6,411 nt of DNA from Pseudomonadota bacterium (GTDB taxonomy: Bacteria > Pseudomonadota > Alphaproteobacteria > Azospirillales > Azospirillaceae), in the NCBI GenBank assembly GCA_023416195.1, contig JAEZID010000517.1, positions 1-6,411 of the forward strand, read 5' to 3'. The position numbers were made by a program, and so were the translations under genes. Numbering within the stretch: position 1 is the stretch's first letter; the number at the start of each line of letters is the position of its first letter. This document shows, in pieces, positions 6,223-6,411 of this stretch. A model generated the notes under the pieces. The model did no database searches and was not told where the DNA came from. It was given only the letters and a program-made list of their open reading frames with translations.

Positions 6223-6411
6223 CTAATGGGCTGGAGGATAGCCGAGCGCGCAGCGCATCGCCACCCAGGCGCATTCGCGTTTGCCCACGCGCACCCGTCC
6301 GTTCAGGTCGCGCCAGCCGCGCGCGCGCAGCCGGACCAGGACGCGGTGGTACAGCACCATCATGGCGACCGCCGCCCACAGGGAACCGCGCCGGCTGCAA
6401 TCCACCGCCCG
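6223..6411 (-). CDS. hpnD: Squalene/presqualene diphosphate synthase HpnD-like (partial, C-terminal end)
   Basis: Only the last 62 residues are in the window; the rest lies beyond the right edge. The fragment shows a helix AAVAMMVLYHRVLVRLRARGW followed by a basic segment ending GKRECAWVAMRCALG. This is the layout of the C-terminus of HpnD-type trans-isoprenyl synthases, which condense two farnesyl diphosphates to presqualene diphosphate. The catalytic Asp-rich motifs are not visible here. Identification leans on this tail pattern and on position: the stop TAG lies 11 nt before hpnE, the usual hpnC-hpnD-hpnE order. The stop is read as 6223-6225. HpnC or another squalene/phytoene synthase family member is the main alternative. 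Confidence 0.72.
   Translation of the reverse strand, partial: RAVDCSRRGSLWAAVAMMVLYHRVLVRLRARGWRDLNGRVRVGKRECAWVAMRCALGYPPAH

Noticed and set aside
5363..6226. 287-codon plus-strand frame opposite hpnE
   Set aside because: It is antisense to a well-supported flavoprotein gene, rich in Gly/Gln/Arg/Ala, with no recognisable domain.
6212..6400. N-terminal extension of HpnE by 63 residues
   Set aside because: It overlaps the hpnD-like coding region in another frame and would put the FAD-binding motif unusually far from the N-terminus. GTG at 6211 fits the family.

Overview
The window is GC-rich chromosomal DNA carrying conserved housekeeping genes of an alphaproteobacterium. Best guess is an Azospirillum-like member of the Rhodospirillales. 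This rests on base composition, an alphaproteobacterial-style SecD (about 530 aa, shorter than the E. coli protein) and SecF, a Mth938/NDUFAF3-like gene behind secF, and hopanoid-type squalene genes. The species is inferred, not proven. I see no mobile element, CRISPR array, tRNA or rRNA gene, and no clearly new system.

Layout. Positions 1-549 (minus strand) hold the N-terminal part of a DUF815-type P-loop ATP-binding protein, cut by the window edge. A divergent intergenic region of about 200 bp (550-757) contains an AT-rich near-palindrome and a candidate promoter for the rightward operon. On the plus strand follow yajC (758-1171), secD (1208-2806), secF (2820-3776) and a small Mth938/NDUFAF3-like gene (3797-4174). 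Their gaps are 36, 13 and 20 nt, so they are very probably one transcript. It ends at a strong hairpin (4195-4220) that is U-tract-flanked on both strands and serves as a bidirectional terminator for convergent genes.

The rest is leftward: sodB, an iron-type superoxide dismutase (4243-4848); hpnE, an FAD-dependent squalene-forming oxidoreductase (4919-6211); and the 3' end of an hpnD-like synthase gene (6223-6411), cut by the right edge. hpnD and hpnE are separated by 11 nt and are surely co-transcribed. sodB lies 70 nt beyond hpnE on the same strand.

Function. YajC, SecD and SecF form the accessory complex of the Sec translocon that uses the proton gradient to drive late stages of export. 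The Mth938-like protein travels with them; its mitochondrial relative NDUFAF3 is a complex I assembly factor. HpnD and HpnE belong to the HpnC/D/E route that makes squalene, the hopanoid precursor, from farnesyl diphosphate. SodB removes superoxide in the cytoplasm. Observations worth a second look are modest: the palindrome, a rare-codon hairpin in the Mth938 gene, the weak ribosome binding site of secD, and the possible sodB promoter inside the 3' end of hpnE.
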